DNA of 64,000 bases from Chamaecrista fasciculata (Eukaryota > Streptophyta > Magnoliopsida > Fabales > Fabaceae): positions 66,873 to 130,872 of the forward strand of contig QANZ01022559.1 of NCBI GenBank assembly GCA_003254925.1. Direction: 5' to 3'. The notes beneath the pieces are model-generated. The model did no database searches. It saw only the letters and a list, made by a program, of their open reading frames with translations, and was not told the DNA's origin. The translations under genes and the position numbers were made by a program. Position 1 is the stretch's first letter; the number at the start of each line of letters is the position of its first letter. Positions 25,915 to 38,227 of the stretch are shown piece after piece.

Positions 25915-27452
25915 TCAATTATTACCGACATGTCATGAGTGTATATATTCAAATATCTGGAATCTACATATTGTTTAATGAATTTTTTATCAATAATTTG
26001 TTGGCTAGCAACTTTTTCTTTCGTTTTCAATATTTTCTAATATTTGTTTTCTTTTAAATTCCACCGCAAATTATTTTGGATTAAATTTAGATAACATTTC
26101 TATATATATATATATTTTATAATAGTACATAATGATTCGTGATTAAAATAAAATGTGTATGAGCAATCATGGAAGTAAGTATATCTAACCTGACGTTACC
26201 AAAACGAAAAAAAAAAGTATATCTAACCTGACCAATTATAAAAGAAAAAGACATAAATAAAGTTTTAAGTAAAAGAATTTTAATAATAAAAATATGAAAA
26301 ATTAAACCTAATTTTTTTTTAATTATTTTATAAGAAAAATTACTATTTAATTTTTAAATCTACACTGAATCAATAAATCAATTTTTAATTAATAAAAAAA
26401 ATATAATTTAATTCTTAAATTATTTCAATTATCAATGATTTGATCTTTAATAACAATTTAATCACTTAAGTTAAATTAATTTTATATATTTTAATTCTTA
26501 AATTTATATTAAATTAATATTTTTTTAGTTCTTAAATTCCTACTAAATTTAAAATTTTCTTTTAGTTCTTAAATTAAACTCAAGAAATAAATTATTAAAA
26601 ATTATAATAAATTAAAGACTGAATCATATATTTTAATTATTTAAAAATTCACTTAAATTAAATTTAAACACTAAATAATAAATTTTCACTTATTTCATAG
26701 TATTGGAAGTAAAATTATTGAGCATTGCTAGGTTTATCATGTCAGATACTTTCATGAACACTGACCAATCAATTCTCTCGGCGGCTACATTATCCCGGAA
26801 AGAAATTAAAAAATATTAAAATATATATTTATATATATATTAAGGCTAAAGACGTCCAATTTTTTTAGTTACAAAATATTTAAATTTTGCTTTTAATTTA
26901 TATTTAAAATATTAAAAAAAACTCTTTAAAAGACAATCTAATAGAATAAGCTTTTTTGGCTATTAATAGAATAAAAGCTTTTAATTTTAGTAAAATGAAT
27001 CAATTCTGCTGTTGAATTATTGGTCTCTTTATTGAGTAAGGTTCAAATCAAACAAGATATATACAATTTTTTTCTTGGATTTAAAAATAAAAATGATCCC
27101 TTATGATAATATTAATATTTTATTAAAAATTCGTTTTAAACATTTTATTTTTCGTTTTAAATGTGAGTCGAAATAAAAAATTTATTTTTTTCTTCTTTTG
27201 AAAGAATTTACTATCTTAATTCTTATATTAGTTAAACAAATTGTTATTATTTGTTATATTGTAAAACTAATAAATATAAGATCATTTTATTCAAAATATA
27301 TGTCATTGTAATTTATTATTACCGGAGAAATCACCGTATATATTCTTATTTTAACAGAAACAAATATAACTTTTCATCCTCGCCACAATATATATATATA
27401 TATATAACTTTCAAAGTGTATAATTTAAGTATCCTTCAAGTGAATGATAATA
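25915..27452. other. Very AT-rich gene-free region
   Basis: Dominated by ttaaatt/aatttaa motifs. 26300-26700 repeats 'taattcttaaatt'-type units on both strands, suggesting decayed foldback elements. (TA)n tracts occur near 26101 and 27389. No gene. Confidence 0.4.
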
Positions 27453-27830
27453 GGAAAAAGTATTAGTTTCATCTTTAAATTTTATATCAATTGTTAATTT
27501 TATCTCTAATTTTTTTAGTTAATTTTGTCTACAATATTTTATATTTTGGTCAATTTTATCTTTTATTCATATTTTAGTCAAATATTAACAATAGAATCTA
27601 TATGACCGATAATCTATAATGTAATGTAAAATTGATGGGGAAAAAATTTAAATTTTAACTCAAATTGAAAAACATAATGTAGCTTGTCGTTAATTTATTG
27701 AAAGAGATTAATCAAAGGATAAAACTGACCAAAATATAAAACATTGGAAAAAAAATTGATCGCAAAAAAAAAAAATTAAAGACGAAAATGACACTTAATG
27801 TAAAATTTAGGGACAAAATTAGTGTTTTCC
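27453..27830. mobile_element. Foldback MITE, GGAAAAAGTATTAGTTTC family
   Basis: The left end 'ggaaaaagtattagtttcat' and right end 'acaaaattagtgttttcc' are inverted. The inner motifs 'atattttggtcaattttatc' and 'gataaaactgaccaaaatat' are also complementary. It is related in layout to 45369-45803. No clean TSD. Confidence 0.6.
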
Positions 27831-28244
27831 CATAATAATAAATTTTGGCAAAAACAATTAAGATTTAAGAATAGAAACATAAACATTCAAATCTTAAGGA
27901 ATATGAATTTGGATATGGGAATATCTAAAACATTTTAAGGTACCCATTCCATATAACGATGTTTCCTAATGGAGAATCTCTACCTATTATGTAGCTGTTT
28001 TGTATTGACTATTGATTAAAATTTTATTTCGGTACTTCATATGTTAGGTATTTTTAAAAAAAAAAAAAAAATTGGTCTCTCATAATTCATAAATATAGAG
28101 AATGCAGAGAATCCACTCCCCTTCATATTTCATAACAAGTTGTATTTTAATATTTTTATTTTAATCATCTTAGGCTGCTTTTTTAAAAAAAAAAAAAATC
28201 TTAGGCTGCTAGTTTTGCTCTTAATTTTTAAACTATTCTTTTTC
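27831..28244. other. AT-rich gene-free spacer
   Basis: Contains two short A/T runs (28049-28071, 28182-28198) next to repeated 'cttaggctgct' at 28168-28178 and 28199-28209. Nothing else is supported. Confidence 0.35.
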
Positions 28245-28261
28245 TCAACTGTTTGGCTTTT

Positions 28262-28449
28262 TTTTTTTTTGGTAAATACCATTGGTGTCCCCCACCTATC
28301 CGTGTTACGGTTTAGGCAAAGACTAATCCCATTCGGGCCGGGAAGCGAACAGTTAAAGCCCTCCCAACAAATGTCGACTCCAGGGCTCGAACCTGGGTCC
28401 CTCAACCTAGAGTTCAGCTCGCCTACCACTACACCAAGCACTTGTTGGT
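28262..28449 (-). mobile_element. tRNA-derived SINE, full length, 17-bp TSD
   Basis: On the minus strand the unit begins with a tRNA-like head. An A-box-like tggtgtagtggtaggcgag is followed about 30 bp later by a B-box ggttcgagccc, the internal RNA polymerase III promoter. A unique body follows (gtcgacatttgttgggaggg, cgaatgggattagtc), then a 3' end 'ggtatttacc' plus poly(A). The 17-mer tcaactgtttggctttt flanks it at 28245-28261 and 28450-28466. It is the best-preserved of three family members here. It is not a tRNA gene: no anticodon arm or acceptor stem closes. Confidence 0.85.
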
Positions 28450-28989
28450 TCAACTGTTTGGCTTTTGAAAAGGAAGCATAATTTTACTATATTGGTCAAA
28501 CACAAACTCTATGTTCTATTGTTCTTGAAATATATTACAGGTGGCTCCTAAATTTCTACAAACTAAAAGCTATCTTTTAAGTTCTTATGAGTGGTTAGAG
28601 ATTTCAATGAATATTTGGTAATATATTATAAAATTTTAACAATCTAAAAGTACTTTTGAGACTAATTGCAAATAATTTTAGAACAAAACTTATATACAAT
28701 TCTTTATATATATGTTATAAGGTTTCTTAATGAAAATATGACACGTGGCAAATTTATTTTGCATGACTAATCATGATAGAGAGAGAGTATTAAAGATAAT
28801 TTTTTGCATAATTAATCATTGAAGAGAGAAAATGTAATTAAAGCTTATGATTGGAGGAACTTCATATCAAGCATATAAGGAGCTACTTATAAGTTTTTTT
28901 TTTTCATAATTTTATACTTAAAGTCATAAAGTGATGTTCATTGAGTACTTTTTGTATGTGAGGAATACAATCAATCGTTAATAGAGAAA

Positions 28990-29625
28990 ATTTATTATTT
29001 GGTATTTTAATTTTTATACTTTTAACAATTTTGTCCCCTAGATAATGAAAACACATTATTCGGTCACACAATAATTACAAACATTAACTATTTAGTTTCT
29101 AGAGTCTTTCTTCGTTATTTAAACTGGGGCGATGTGACTGTCAAACACATGTGTCACCATTAAATGTCGCATAGTTAGATGTTTAAAAAGTGAAAAGAAT
29201 AATCATAATGACTCTTTGACTCAATCTCTATCACTTTCTCTAGTTGTTTTAATTGCAGTTTTTAATAACACTATCACAAGTAATTAAGGCACATCTTTTT
29301 CTTTATCTTCTTACTCCAAATAAGTTGCAAATGTGAGAAAAATAGTTACAATAATGTGTCTCAATTTCAATCTTACCATTCTCACCAATCTAAAGGTAAT
29401 GGAAATAACAGTATTTCAAGTTTAGGTTTTAGGATAATACATTAGCATTTAACGGAATCACACAGTAATTAAAAATTCATGCCATCATATTAGCAAACAT
29501 GTAACGTTTGAGGAATTAAATAGGTGACAATTATAAAATGTCAAGGATCGAGTTATCTATTTCTATTTTTTGAGACTAAATTATTGATTCAATAAAAATT
29601 AAAAAATTAAATAATAAGTTTTTTC
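28990..29625. mobile_element. Degenerate foldback element, about 640 bp
   Basis: The left end 'aaaatttattatttggtatt' and right end 'aaaattaaataataagtttttt' are inverted. The arms carry 'aacattaactatttagttt' and 'aggaattaaataggt'-type mirrored motifs. No TSD could be fixed. Confidence 0.45.
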
Positions 29626-30211
29626 TTGCTAGTATTTAGCATTGTTTGCATGCCATTCCATTTTTTATATACAAAAATCTTTTCTTTTTTTAATGTTTGT
29701 GTTTTAGAATCCAAATGACTTTAACACTCTCATTTAACAATTCCCCACCCCATGTTAATTAATCACTTCTTTTGTAATATGTTAATAGCTTCTCTCTCCT
29801 CACATTTGTTCTCCATTTTTATATTAGATTTAATCTTTAACAATTTCTTATATTTTGGTGGGACCAAGACACCGAACACCATGCCCTTACAAATATTATT
29901 TTAAATCTTGAGATCACTAAAAAAAATATAATTATTTAAGAGTTATTTTATATAAAAATTTATCTCAATAAAATAATTTACCTATATTGTGATAATTGAT
30001 AAACGTAAAACAGTATTAAAATTTCGAAAATGAATTAAGTAAAATTATTTAAGTGAATATATATAATAAAAAAATGTGAAGTGAATTATCTTTATCAAAA
30101 TTTATATGAATTTTAAAATATGTGAAATTCTGAAAAATCATCAAGAAACTTATATCAAGAGAATATTTGAACACGTTTAAAAGTTTTTTCATAAATTTTT
30201 TATTCATAAGT

Positions 30212-30433
30212 AGTTATTCACAAACTGACAACTTGATTTGTAAAAGATTGAAATACACAATTTATTTTTTGAAAGATCAAAACAGTATACTTGTTTTAAT
30301 CTATCAATGACTAAAGAGCATACCATTTTATTATTTTAGGGACTAAATTGTGTATTTCAATCTTTCAGAGACAAAGTTATCAAGTTGGTGATCTTTTAGA
30401 GACCAAATTGTTAGTTTGTTTTTTCATCTATAT
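30212..30433. mobile_element. Degenerate copy of the GAGTAAACTA MULE-MITE family
   Basis: Carries the family's mirrored arms ('aaaagattgaaatacacaat' against 'attgtgtatttcaatctttc') and a right end 'accaaattgttagttt'. The left terminus is eroded. Confidence 0.6.
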
Positions 30434-30449
30434 TATATAAATAAATAAA

Positions 30450-30665
30450 GTAAACTAATAATTAAATTCTTGAAAGATCACTAAGTCGACAACTTAATTC
30501 CTAAAAGATTAAAACATACACATTTTAGTCTCTGAATGATAAAACAGTATGCTTGTTAGTCATTTTCATGAACTAAATAATACAACATTTTAATTTTTTA
30601 AGAATTAAATTCCATATTTCAATATTTAAGAGAATGAATTATCAACTAAAATCAACTAAAAAAAA
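30450..30665. mobile_element. Second degenerate copy of the GAGTAAACTA MULE-MITE family
   Basis: The left end 'aaagtaaactaataattaaa' is preserved, while the right arm ('ccatatttcaatatttaaga') is strongly diverged. It lies directly beside the copy at 30212-30433. Confidence 0.55.
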
Positions 30666-31116
30666 ACTCTCAAAACTTGACATTACTTTAATTAAGATCA
30701 GATTCAGAATATTGCATGAAGATTATGACATGAGATAAAGTGTCCCATTGAAAAAAGTTAAGCTAATAATATCAGAAAAAATAAGAATATAAATAGAATC
30801 AGATAATCTTCGATTGACCAATTCTAATTCTAATGTATATATTAAGAAGTAAAAATTGAGCACACATGATAAAAGACTAAAAAGTCAATGTCATTATCTA
30901 CATACTGAGGGACTTAAATAATTGATAACAAGAAAAAAAAATTTAACAAATGATGTGACTAAACTTCTTTATGTTTGAAAGGTACATGTGGTTTTATTAA
31001 TACGGTGATAGTAATGGGATTAATGAGTCGTTATAAGTGTGATTCTGAAAAGCATTCACGTATGTTAAGCTAAAAGCCTCTTATAGGTAAAGTGCTTTGA
31101 ATGTGATTCCTGGGTA

Positions 31117-31572
31117 GGGGTGTACAACTCTGGCCCGGCCCGGTCCGAGGCTGTTCGGGCCGGGCCGGATCCAGGTCTAGTCTCTCTAGATCCGGCCCGG
31201 CCTCGGGTACCCTCATTTAAAAAAAAAAAAATTAATTTTTTACTATACATATTTATATTTTATACTACTAAATATTTTTTTAATTGTAATCAATACATAT
31301 CTATTATTATTTTTATCAATTGTATATTAAAAATATACATAAAATATATATTTAATCTTAATTAAATCAACTTTTTTTAACAATTAAGTCAAATTAAATG
31401 TCTTCATTAATAAAAACATCATTAAATTGATCCAAAATTAATTGTTTTACCAATATATACAAGTTAAATTATATATAGAATGAATAAAAAAAAATATATA
31501 TTTTTTTGGCCCGGTCAGACCCGGTGACCCGGCCGGGGTTTGTACCGGGCCGGGTCTCGGGCCGACCAGAAA
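31117..31572. mobile_element. GC-armed, AT-cored repeat, possibly a hAT-like remnant
   Basis: Two very GC-rich arms (31128-31205 and 31508-31568, full of ggcccgg/ccgggcc) flank a strongly AT-rich core. The left edge 'taggggtgtacaa' resembles hAT-type terminal sequence, but no matching end or TSD is found on the right, where the GC arm runs directly into copia reverse transcriptase sequence. The element or the junction is therefore truncated. Confidence 0.4.
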
Positions 31573-34427
31573 CGCTTCAATCCATAAATGGATCTCTGAA
31601 GCTTGCATACCTTCTCTGGTTCCTCTGGACATACAAACCCCTCAGGTTGTGTCATGTACACATCCTCGGGCAGCCTTCCATTGAGGAATGCTGTTTTGAC
31701 ATCCATTTGCCATATCTCATAGTCATAATATGCGGCTATGGCAGGAGGATCCTAATGGACCTGGCCATTGCAACTGGGGAAAACGTTTCATCATAGTCAA
31801 TACCATGATGTTGAGTGAACCCCTTTGCAACTAGCCTAGCCTTAAAGACATTGACGTTGCCATCCATGTCGGTTTTCTCTTTGAAATCCCACTTGCACCC
31901 TACGGCTTTTACACCTTGAGGTGGATCAACTAAGGTCCATACTTTATTGTCGTACATGGATTGCATCTCTGCCTTCATGGCTTCAACCCATTTTTCAGAG
32001 TTGGGACCCACAATAGCTTCTTGATAGGTGGTGGGCTCACCACGCTCCATGAGCAACACATCCTTGTTCTCAGTCATCAAAAATCCATGTCTTTGAGGTT
32101 GAGAACGTGTTCTATCAGACCTTCGTGGTCCTTGTGCCACTAGAGGAGCTTCCACAATGTCTTGTGGCTCTTCTCTATTTTCCGTCTGCGCCTCTAGAGT
32201 GTCTTGTGGATCTTGAACCTCTTCAAGATCTATCTTACTCCCACTGTCTCTTTTGGAGACAAAATCCTTTTCCAAAAAGAATCCATTTTCGACTACAAAC
32301 ACTTTGTTGTCAGATGGGTAGTAGACATAATATCCCCTCGTTTCCTTGGGGTATCCCACAAATAAACACTTTAGGGATTTGGGAGATAGTTTATTGTTAG
32401 GCTGTTGCTTAACATAAACTTCACATCCCCAAACCTTGAGGTAAGACAAACTGGGTCTCTTCCCAGTCCATATCTCATATGGTGTCTTCTCAACTTCTTT
32501 AGACGGAACACGGTTAAGTGTGAACGCAGCAGTTTCTAGAGCATGCCCCAAAAGGATGGCGGAAGATCAGCTTGACTCATCATAGATCTGACCATATCCA
32601 ATAAAGTTCGATTCCTCCTCAAAGAAACACTATTCAGCTGTGGAGTTCCAGGAGGAGTAAGTTGTGAGACTATCCCACAACTTCTAAGATGATCAACAAA
32701 CTCTTGGCTTAAATACTCGCCTCCTCGATCGGATCGAAGGACCTTGATTTTCTTGCCAAGTTGGTTCTCTACTTCACTTTGAAATCTTTTGAACATTTTA
32801 AAAGACTCTGACTTGTGCTTCATTAGGTAGACATAGCCAAACCTACTGAAGTCATCAGTGAACGTAATGAAGTATGAGTAACCACCTCTAGCTAGAGTAC
32901 TCATGGGTCCACATATACATCATTATGTATGATTCCCAATAAGTCTGGTGCTCTCTCACTGTGGCCAGTGAAGGGCGCCTTTGTCATTTTACCAAGCAAA
33001 CAAGATTCGCAAGCATCATATGATTCAAAATCAAATGAGCTTAGAAGTCCATCTTTATGGAGCTTCTCTAGGCGTTTTTCGTTTATATGGCCTAAATGAC
33101 AATGCCAAAGGTATGTAGGATTTGATTCGTTAATCTTAATCCTTTTGGTATCAATGTTATAGATATTGTTATCGTGTTGTCGTTCTAATTTCAAGATGTA
33201 ATGATTATCTTGCAAATCACCATAAGCAAATAAAACATCATATTTATAAATAGAACACCTTCCATTACCGTTTACGCATGTAAATCCTTCCTTATCCAAA
33301 TAAGAAAGCGAAATAATGTTTGAACTTAAAGAAGGTACATAATAACAATTATTTAAAATAAAAACAAGCCTAGAGGGCAAAACAAGCTCGTATGTTCCCA
33401 CAGCAACAGCAGCAACTCTTGCTCGATTGCCCACACGCAGGTCCACCTCGCTTCTGTCCAGTTTCCTACTATCTCTAAGACCCTGCACATTTGTACAAAT
33501 GTGAGAACCACATGCTGTATCTAATACCCAAGTGGTTAAAGTAGAAAAATGAACATTTATAACAAAGATACCTAAAGTAGAGGCCTCGCTCTTCTTCTTC
33601 TTCTTCAGATCTTCCATGTACAATTTGCAATTCCTCTTCCAGTGTCCTGGCTTTTGGCAGAAAAAGCAAATCGCATCCTTGGAGGGCTTTGCCTTCTTGG
33701 CAGGTTGCGGGTTAGGCTTAGCCACTGGCTTGGTCTCACCAACCGGGGCGGTTCCCTTCCTCTTTCCTTTGCCCTTCCCTTTCCCCTTGTTATTCTGAAC
33801 CATCAAGACTGTGCTAGGCACCTTTTTAATGGATGCCTCAGCAGTCTTGAGCATCCCATGCAGTTCAGAAATCGATTTCTTCATTCCATTCATGTTGAAG
33901 TTCATGACAAACTGGTCATAACTTCTAGGCAGCGAGTTCAGGATCAAATCCGTCGCAAGCTCTAAGGTAATGGGAAATCCCAGCCTACTAAGGTGATCTA
34001 TGTACCCCTTGATCTTCAAGACGTGGGTACTCACGGATGCACCTTCAGCCATCTTGCAAGAGTGTAGAGCCTTAGTGGTCTCATACCTCTCTTGCCTAGC
34101 CTGTTGCTGGAACATTTCCCTGAGATGCGTGACCATCTCATAAGCCGTCAAGTTTTCCAAGTTCTTTTGCAACTCGGGAACCATCGTGGCTAGCATCAGG
34201 CAAGTAACGTCCACATAGTCATTGAAGTGCTTCTCATAAGCATTTCTTTGAGCTCTTGGAGCGTCGTTGGCAGGCTCTTCAGGGGGAGGGTTTTCTAGGA
34301 CATAAAACTTCCTTTCTTGGGTGAGAACAATTCTCAAATTTCAAAACCAATCAAGAAAGTTTGTCCCATTCAACTTATCCTTCTCAAGGATAGATCGCAG
34401 TGATAACACTGAACTATTGTTTGCCAT
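31573..34427 (-). pseudogene. Degenerate copia gag-pol, copy 1
   Basis: The gag start is at 34427 (MANNSSVLSLRS). A nonsense codon (TGA, 34341-34343) replaces an Arg codon present in copy 2 after 28 residues. Gag then continues to an intact CCHC knuckle (CFFCQKPGHWKRNC), a protease motif (VLDTA), the integrase HHCC region and the catalytic core. Compared with copy 2 there is a 2-bp insertion near 32910, a 1-bp deletion near 32552 and another near 31742. RT stops at SIYGLK, before the YVDD box. Order gag-PR-INT-RT identifies Ty1-copia. It cannot make a working polyprotein. Confidence 0.9.
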
Positions 34428-35880
34428 TGTTTCTACAATTAAGATATGAAAGTTAATTAGCAAAAAGGTCCACCATTTTATAAAACCCAGCAAAATTATT
34501 ATTAGTGGCTAAGATCCATATTTCACCAAAGTTTACCGTCGCTTGGGCGATCATGCATCCTTAGGTTATTTAGGTAGGCAACTCTTTACCAATCACATCA
34601 TATGTGACTCTTAGATCTTTATGGGACTGTATCATCATATCATACTTATTATGGCATGTTTATCACATCTAATGCCTTGAGGTCCAAATCCGATTTGATA
34701 ACCCCATTAAGTCACACAATAAAACTTGTGAATGGCCAAATTCAAAACAATGAGGCAAAAGTCCAACCCTATATCATCAAGGCCCATTAAACACGTGTAG
34801 CTTGGGCTATCACCGCATTCAATAAACTAAGATTTCAATAAGGCATCGCATTGAAAATTCCATTCACCCGTGTCTCCTCAAGATAAAAGTAGATACGTGT
34901 AGCTTGGGCTATCACCGCTCCACAATGATCAAGATTTTAACAGGGTTGTTTTATTGACGGCATTAAAACTTAAGATTTTAAAAAGGTTCAATTTTAAAGT
35001 TCCGTTTTGGGTTCAATTTTAAATCCAATTTTAAAATTAAACGAGTGTGCCAAGTGTTTATCCCCATGTATCATATACATATAAACACATGCACGAATTT
35101 TGTATCTCATACAAAATCCTACGCTCATATCGTATACGTGGTTCTGCGTAAAAATAAAACTTTGCATGTTAAAGTCGCACCCCTAAACATACATCTAGTG
35201 CCAATTTGTATCTCATACAAAATACTAAATGCATAAATATAACCGTGCTTAGATATGGCTCATCTACCCTAAATTCCCTCAAGCCAATGAGAGAATCTTT
35301 CTAAAAGAAAAAATAAAATTACATTGGGAAACCTCATTTACATTGAGGTGCAAAGAAAATAAAATTACATCCAGAATTTAGGGAGACGACACACAGGCCG
35401 TATTTACCAAAATTACCTAGAGTCATATCCAACACCATACTCATACATGAACAATTCACATATTTAAATATATATATATACACGACTATCATACAACACA
35501 CAAAAAAAATGATTTTTAATTGTGTTCAATTAGGGTTTGTGCAATTTAACATGCCTTCTTGAAAAATAAGAGTCTTGCATCAAAAATCAAGAATTTAAGA
35601 ATCATATTCAAGAACTCGAATTTTTGACCCAAAATTTACAAATTCATAATTATAAAATTTCGACCAAGACTAAATTTTTTTTCAAGAAAAATTTTAATCA
35701 ATCCAATTGATTACCCTATGTATCAAATACATAAATTTCCACCAATTTTTATATTAGGTTCGAAAAAAAACTCATGTGGTGGATTTTCGCAAAATTCAAG
35801 CATACGAATGAAAGCGGTAAACACTCAAACATACATCTCATGTATATCACAAAAACTAGAATAAACACAAGAATAGTGTG
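34428..35880 (-). other. Copia copy 1 untranslated leader
   Basis: Non-coding region between primer-binding site and gag. It is collinear with 55235-56744 of copy 2 (shared 'gtgtagcttgggctatcacc', twice in each). No coding sequence. Confidence 0.7.
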
Positions 35881-35892
35881 GCTCTGATACCA
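35881..35892 (-). other. Inner primer-binding-site copy, copia 1
   Basis: The complement reads TGGTATCAGAGC, the initiator-methionine tRNA primer site of plant copia elements. It is followed on the plus strand by tgttgg, as if an LTR began here, but non-LTR sequence follows instead. A second, LTR-adjacent copy lies at 38215-38226. Confidence 0.8.
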
Positions 35893-35909
35893 CTGTTGGA
35901 AAACAGTGG
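35890..35909. other. Perfect 8-bp-stem hairpin at the inner primer site
   Basis: Reads ccactgtt-ggaa-aacagtgg, an 8-bp perfect stem with a 4-nt loop that overlaps the edge of the inner primer-binding site. Confidence 0.8.
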
Positions 35910-36066
35910 GGATCACATCCCACCTGGTGTCGTTCCTGTCCCCACAGGGTGACAACCAAGCGCACCTCAGACACTAGTTTTACGGTTTCCGTCTCCACGA
36001 GATCAACCCTACCGCCGGGACCGCAAGGGGTAAGAGTCAACACTTCGTCACAGGTCACACTGCGAG

Positions 36067-38176
36067 TGTTGGAAATTCTAGGCGCCTAACGCAGCGGAAG
36101 CAAAAATAAAACGATAAAAATAAACACGCCAGGTCCTAAAATTCTCGAACGGATCCGCTAGTAGAATTTAAAACTTTTAAGATAGTGGTATACCTCACGA
36201 GTTTCAATCTGATGGTTGTACAAGGCGTCTCCAAGGAGCCCACTCCCAGAGTTCTCCCTCTGCCAGTAATCCACACGAACAGTTTCTTCGGGCACCAAGG
36301 TGCTAGCCTTCAGTTCTTTTCTCCAAAAGAACCAGGGACCAATCTACAGTGTATTTGAACTCAAGAACTCCTTCTTGATTCAAAATCCAAAAGTGGCGCA
36401 ATGGAGAATTCCCCACAAGAACTCCTTCTTGTCTTTCCTTCTCACACAAACCCTAATTTTTGGCAACCTCAAATCGAATTTCCTAACTCCTTAGGCAAAC
36501 TCGATTTTTCCCTCTCAACTCTTGAGAACCAAAAATTTTCCTCACTTGGAAGCTAGGGTTTTGAAGGAGGCGATTTTTCTATCTCTCTCAACAAGGAGGA
36601 TGAAAATTGCACAAATGAATTCTCTCATGGTTATGCCCATAGGCGCCTAGCCCTAGGCATGTATATATATAATTATATTTAGAGCATTATTATAATTCTA
36701 AATTATAATAATAATGGCTTCATGACTTGAATTTCAAATTATAATATTACCATAATATTTAATTTAAATTCAAATCGTAATCTTAGAGAATCAAATGAGA
36801 GATCAAATCTCCCCAAAAGATTCACTAAGATGGCGCCATGTACTCTAAATAATTCTTTGGAATTTTATAAATCAAAAACCTTCCTAACTCTTAGGAAGTC
36901 ATGATTCTCCAAAGATCCTGATTTGAGATCTTACCAAATCTATTTGAATTCAAATCTTTTGATATCTCCATCAAATCTTTTGAATTCAAATTCATGAATT
37001 AAATTAATAAAAAAAATTTATTAATCTAAAATCATCAAAAGAGGCGCCACCCTCATGCCAATATTAGGGAATTTTATAATTCATTAATTTCCTAACTTTT
37101 AGGAACCTTATCTGAATTATTTTTCTCTAATATTTTAATTGTAGATAATTAATCCCCATTAATCATTTAACAATTATTATATTTAAATTTGTCCCACAAA
37201 TTTAAATACTTCACATCTGTAGATCAATTAAGACAAGACATAATGTCCCAGACATTTCCTCTGTGTCTTAAATCGTGCTACTGGAGTGACCCACGAATTA
37301 ACCCTAATTCGTGTCCCTTTTAAACGGTGTCCTGTTCCTGCTCATGTGTGACCCAGCAGGCCCCACGTGAAGTTGGCAGCAAGTCATCTCCATGACCTAC
37401 AAGTCGTGAGCGGACTCTAGCAAGCCATCACTACTACCCAAAACACGTGAGTTATCGTTTTTACCAAAACCGACTTAACCTTAGTACCACCTTGTCAAAG
37501 ACCCTATTGTCACACAATATCTTGGTCATGGATTAGGCACAGGAAAGTCATCCATAATCCAAACCTCAACTTTCTCGATTTCCTGAGTAAGTCCCATATC
37601 CCAGCGTGGCCACGCATTTCATTGGACAGACTCATCGAGGGCGCCAGTTAGATATCTCTCATTTAACGAGGGACAAAATCCCATCTTGGCCAATCCACAT
37701 TCCTCAGCACGGCAATCAACCAAACCCGTACTTAGCCCTTATGGCTACCCTGTTACGGGCAACGTTAGACTAAGCCAAAGTCTGACAACTGCAACGCCGG
37801 AATAATGATGACCTCAGGTCTAAGGCGTCGTGACAAGTGTACAGGAGAGGCAAGCTGATGACTAAACCCATGCAGGACTCTCCGGGTCATGTCCAGCAAC
37901 TCGTAACCCCTTACGTAATTGCACCATGACTCTCGTACCAGCATCTAGTGCATGCATCTCTATGCACCGAGGTCATGCTGGTCTTAGTTCATTTCAAGTT
38001 CCCACTTGAATGAGCGACTAGGGACGATTTAGATTAATTATCTCATAATTAATCACGGACTGTTATCATAGTAAACATGCTAATAATATGATAACCATTA
38101 ATTTATCTCCATAAATTAATTAATATGTTCACAACATATTTATAAAATGATTGGCCCTAGGGCACAATCTCCAACA
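36067..38176 (-). mobile_element. 2,110-bp copia solo LTR with 5-bp TSD
   Basis: The block starts tgttggaaattc and ends caatctccaaca on the plus strand, so in sense it runs TGTTGGAGATTG…GAATTTCCAACA with TG…CA ends. The 5-mer gcgag lies on both sides (36062-36066 and 38177-38181). It is related to, but clearly different from, the LTRs of both copia copies here, and is closest to the inverted fragment ending at 51507. Removing it with one TSD copy rejoins the leader of copy 1. It therefore arose by insertion of another family member followed by LTR-LTR recombination. Confidence 0.9.
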
Positions 38177-38214
38177 GCGAGAACCCTCTCTACGGCAGAA
38201 ACTCTTTCAAACTA

Positions 38215-38226
38215 GCTCTGATACCA
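38215..38226 (-). other. LTR-adjacent primer-binding site, copia 1
   Basis: The complement reads TGGTATCAGAGC and lies one base from the LTR edge at 38228, the standard position for the initiator-methionine tRNA primer of Ty1-copia elements. Confidence 0.85.
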
Positions 38227-38227
38227 C

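Larger units (their letters stand above)
28467..31116. other. Gene-free AT-rich region with decayed foldback repeats
   Basis: No coding sequence. Apart from the foldbacks listed separately it is AT-rich intergenic DNA with scattered repeats of the 'gaaatacacaattta' type. Confidence 0.4.

Noticed and set aside
28370..28449. Possible tRNA gene on the minus strand
   Set aside because: A and B boxes are present, but no closed cloverleaf. The sequence continues into a SINE body with poly(A) and a 17-bp TSD, so it is a tRNA-derived SINE.
31961..32400. Plus-strand frames within the copia pol region
   Set aside because: They are antisense to pol sequence that matches Ty1-copia domains on the minus strand.
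35825..36058. 77-codon minus-strand frame in the copia leader
   Set aside because: It spans the inner primer-binding site and ends at the solo LTR insertion. Copy 2 lacks it, so it is not treated as a gene, though the segment itself is reported as unusual.
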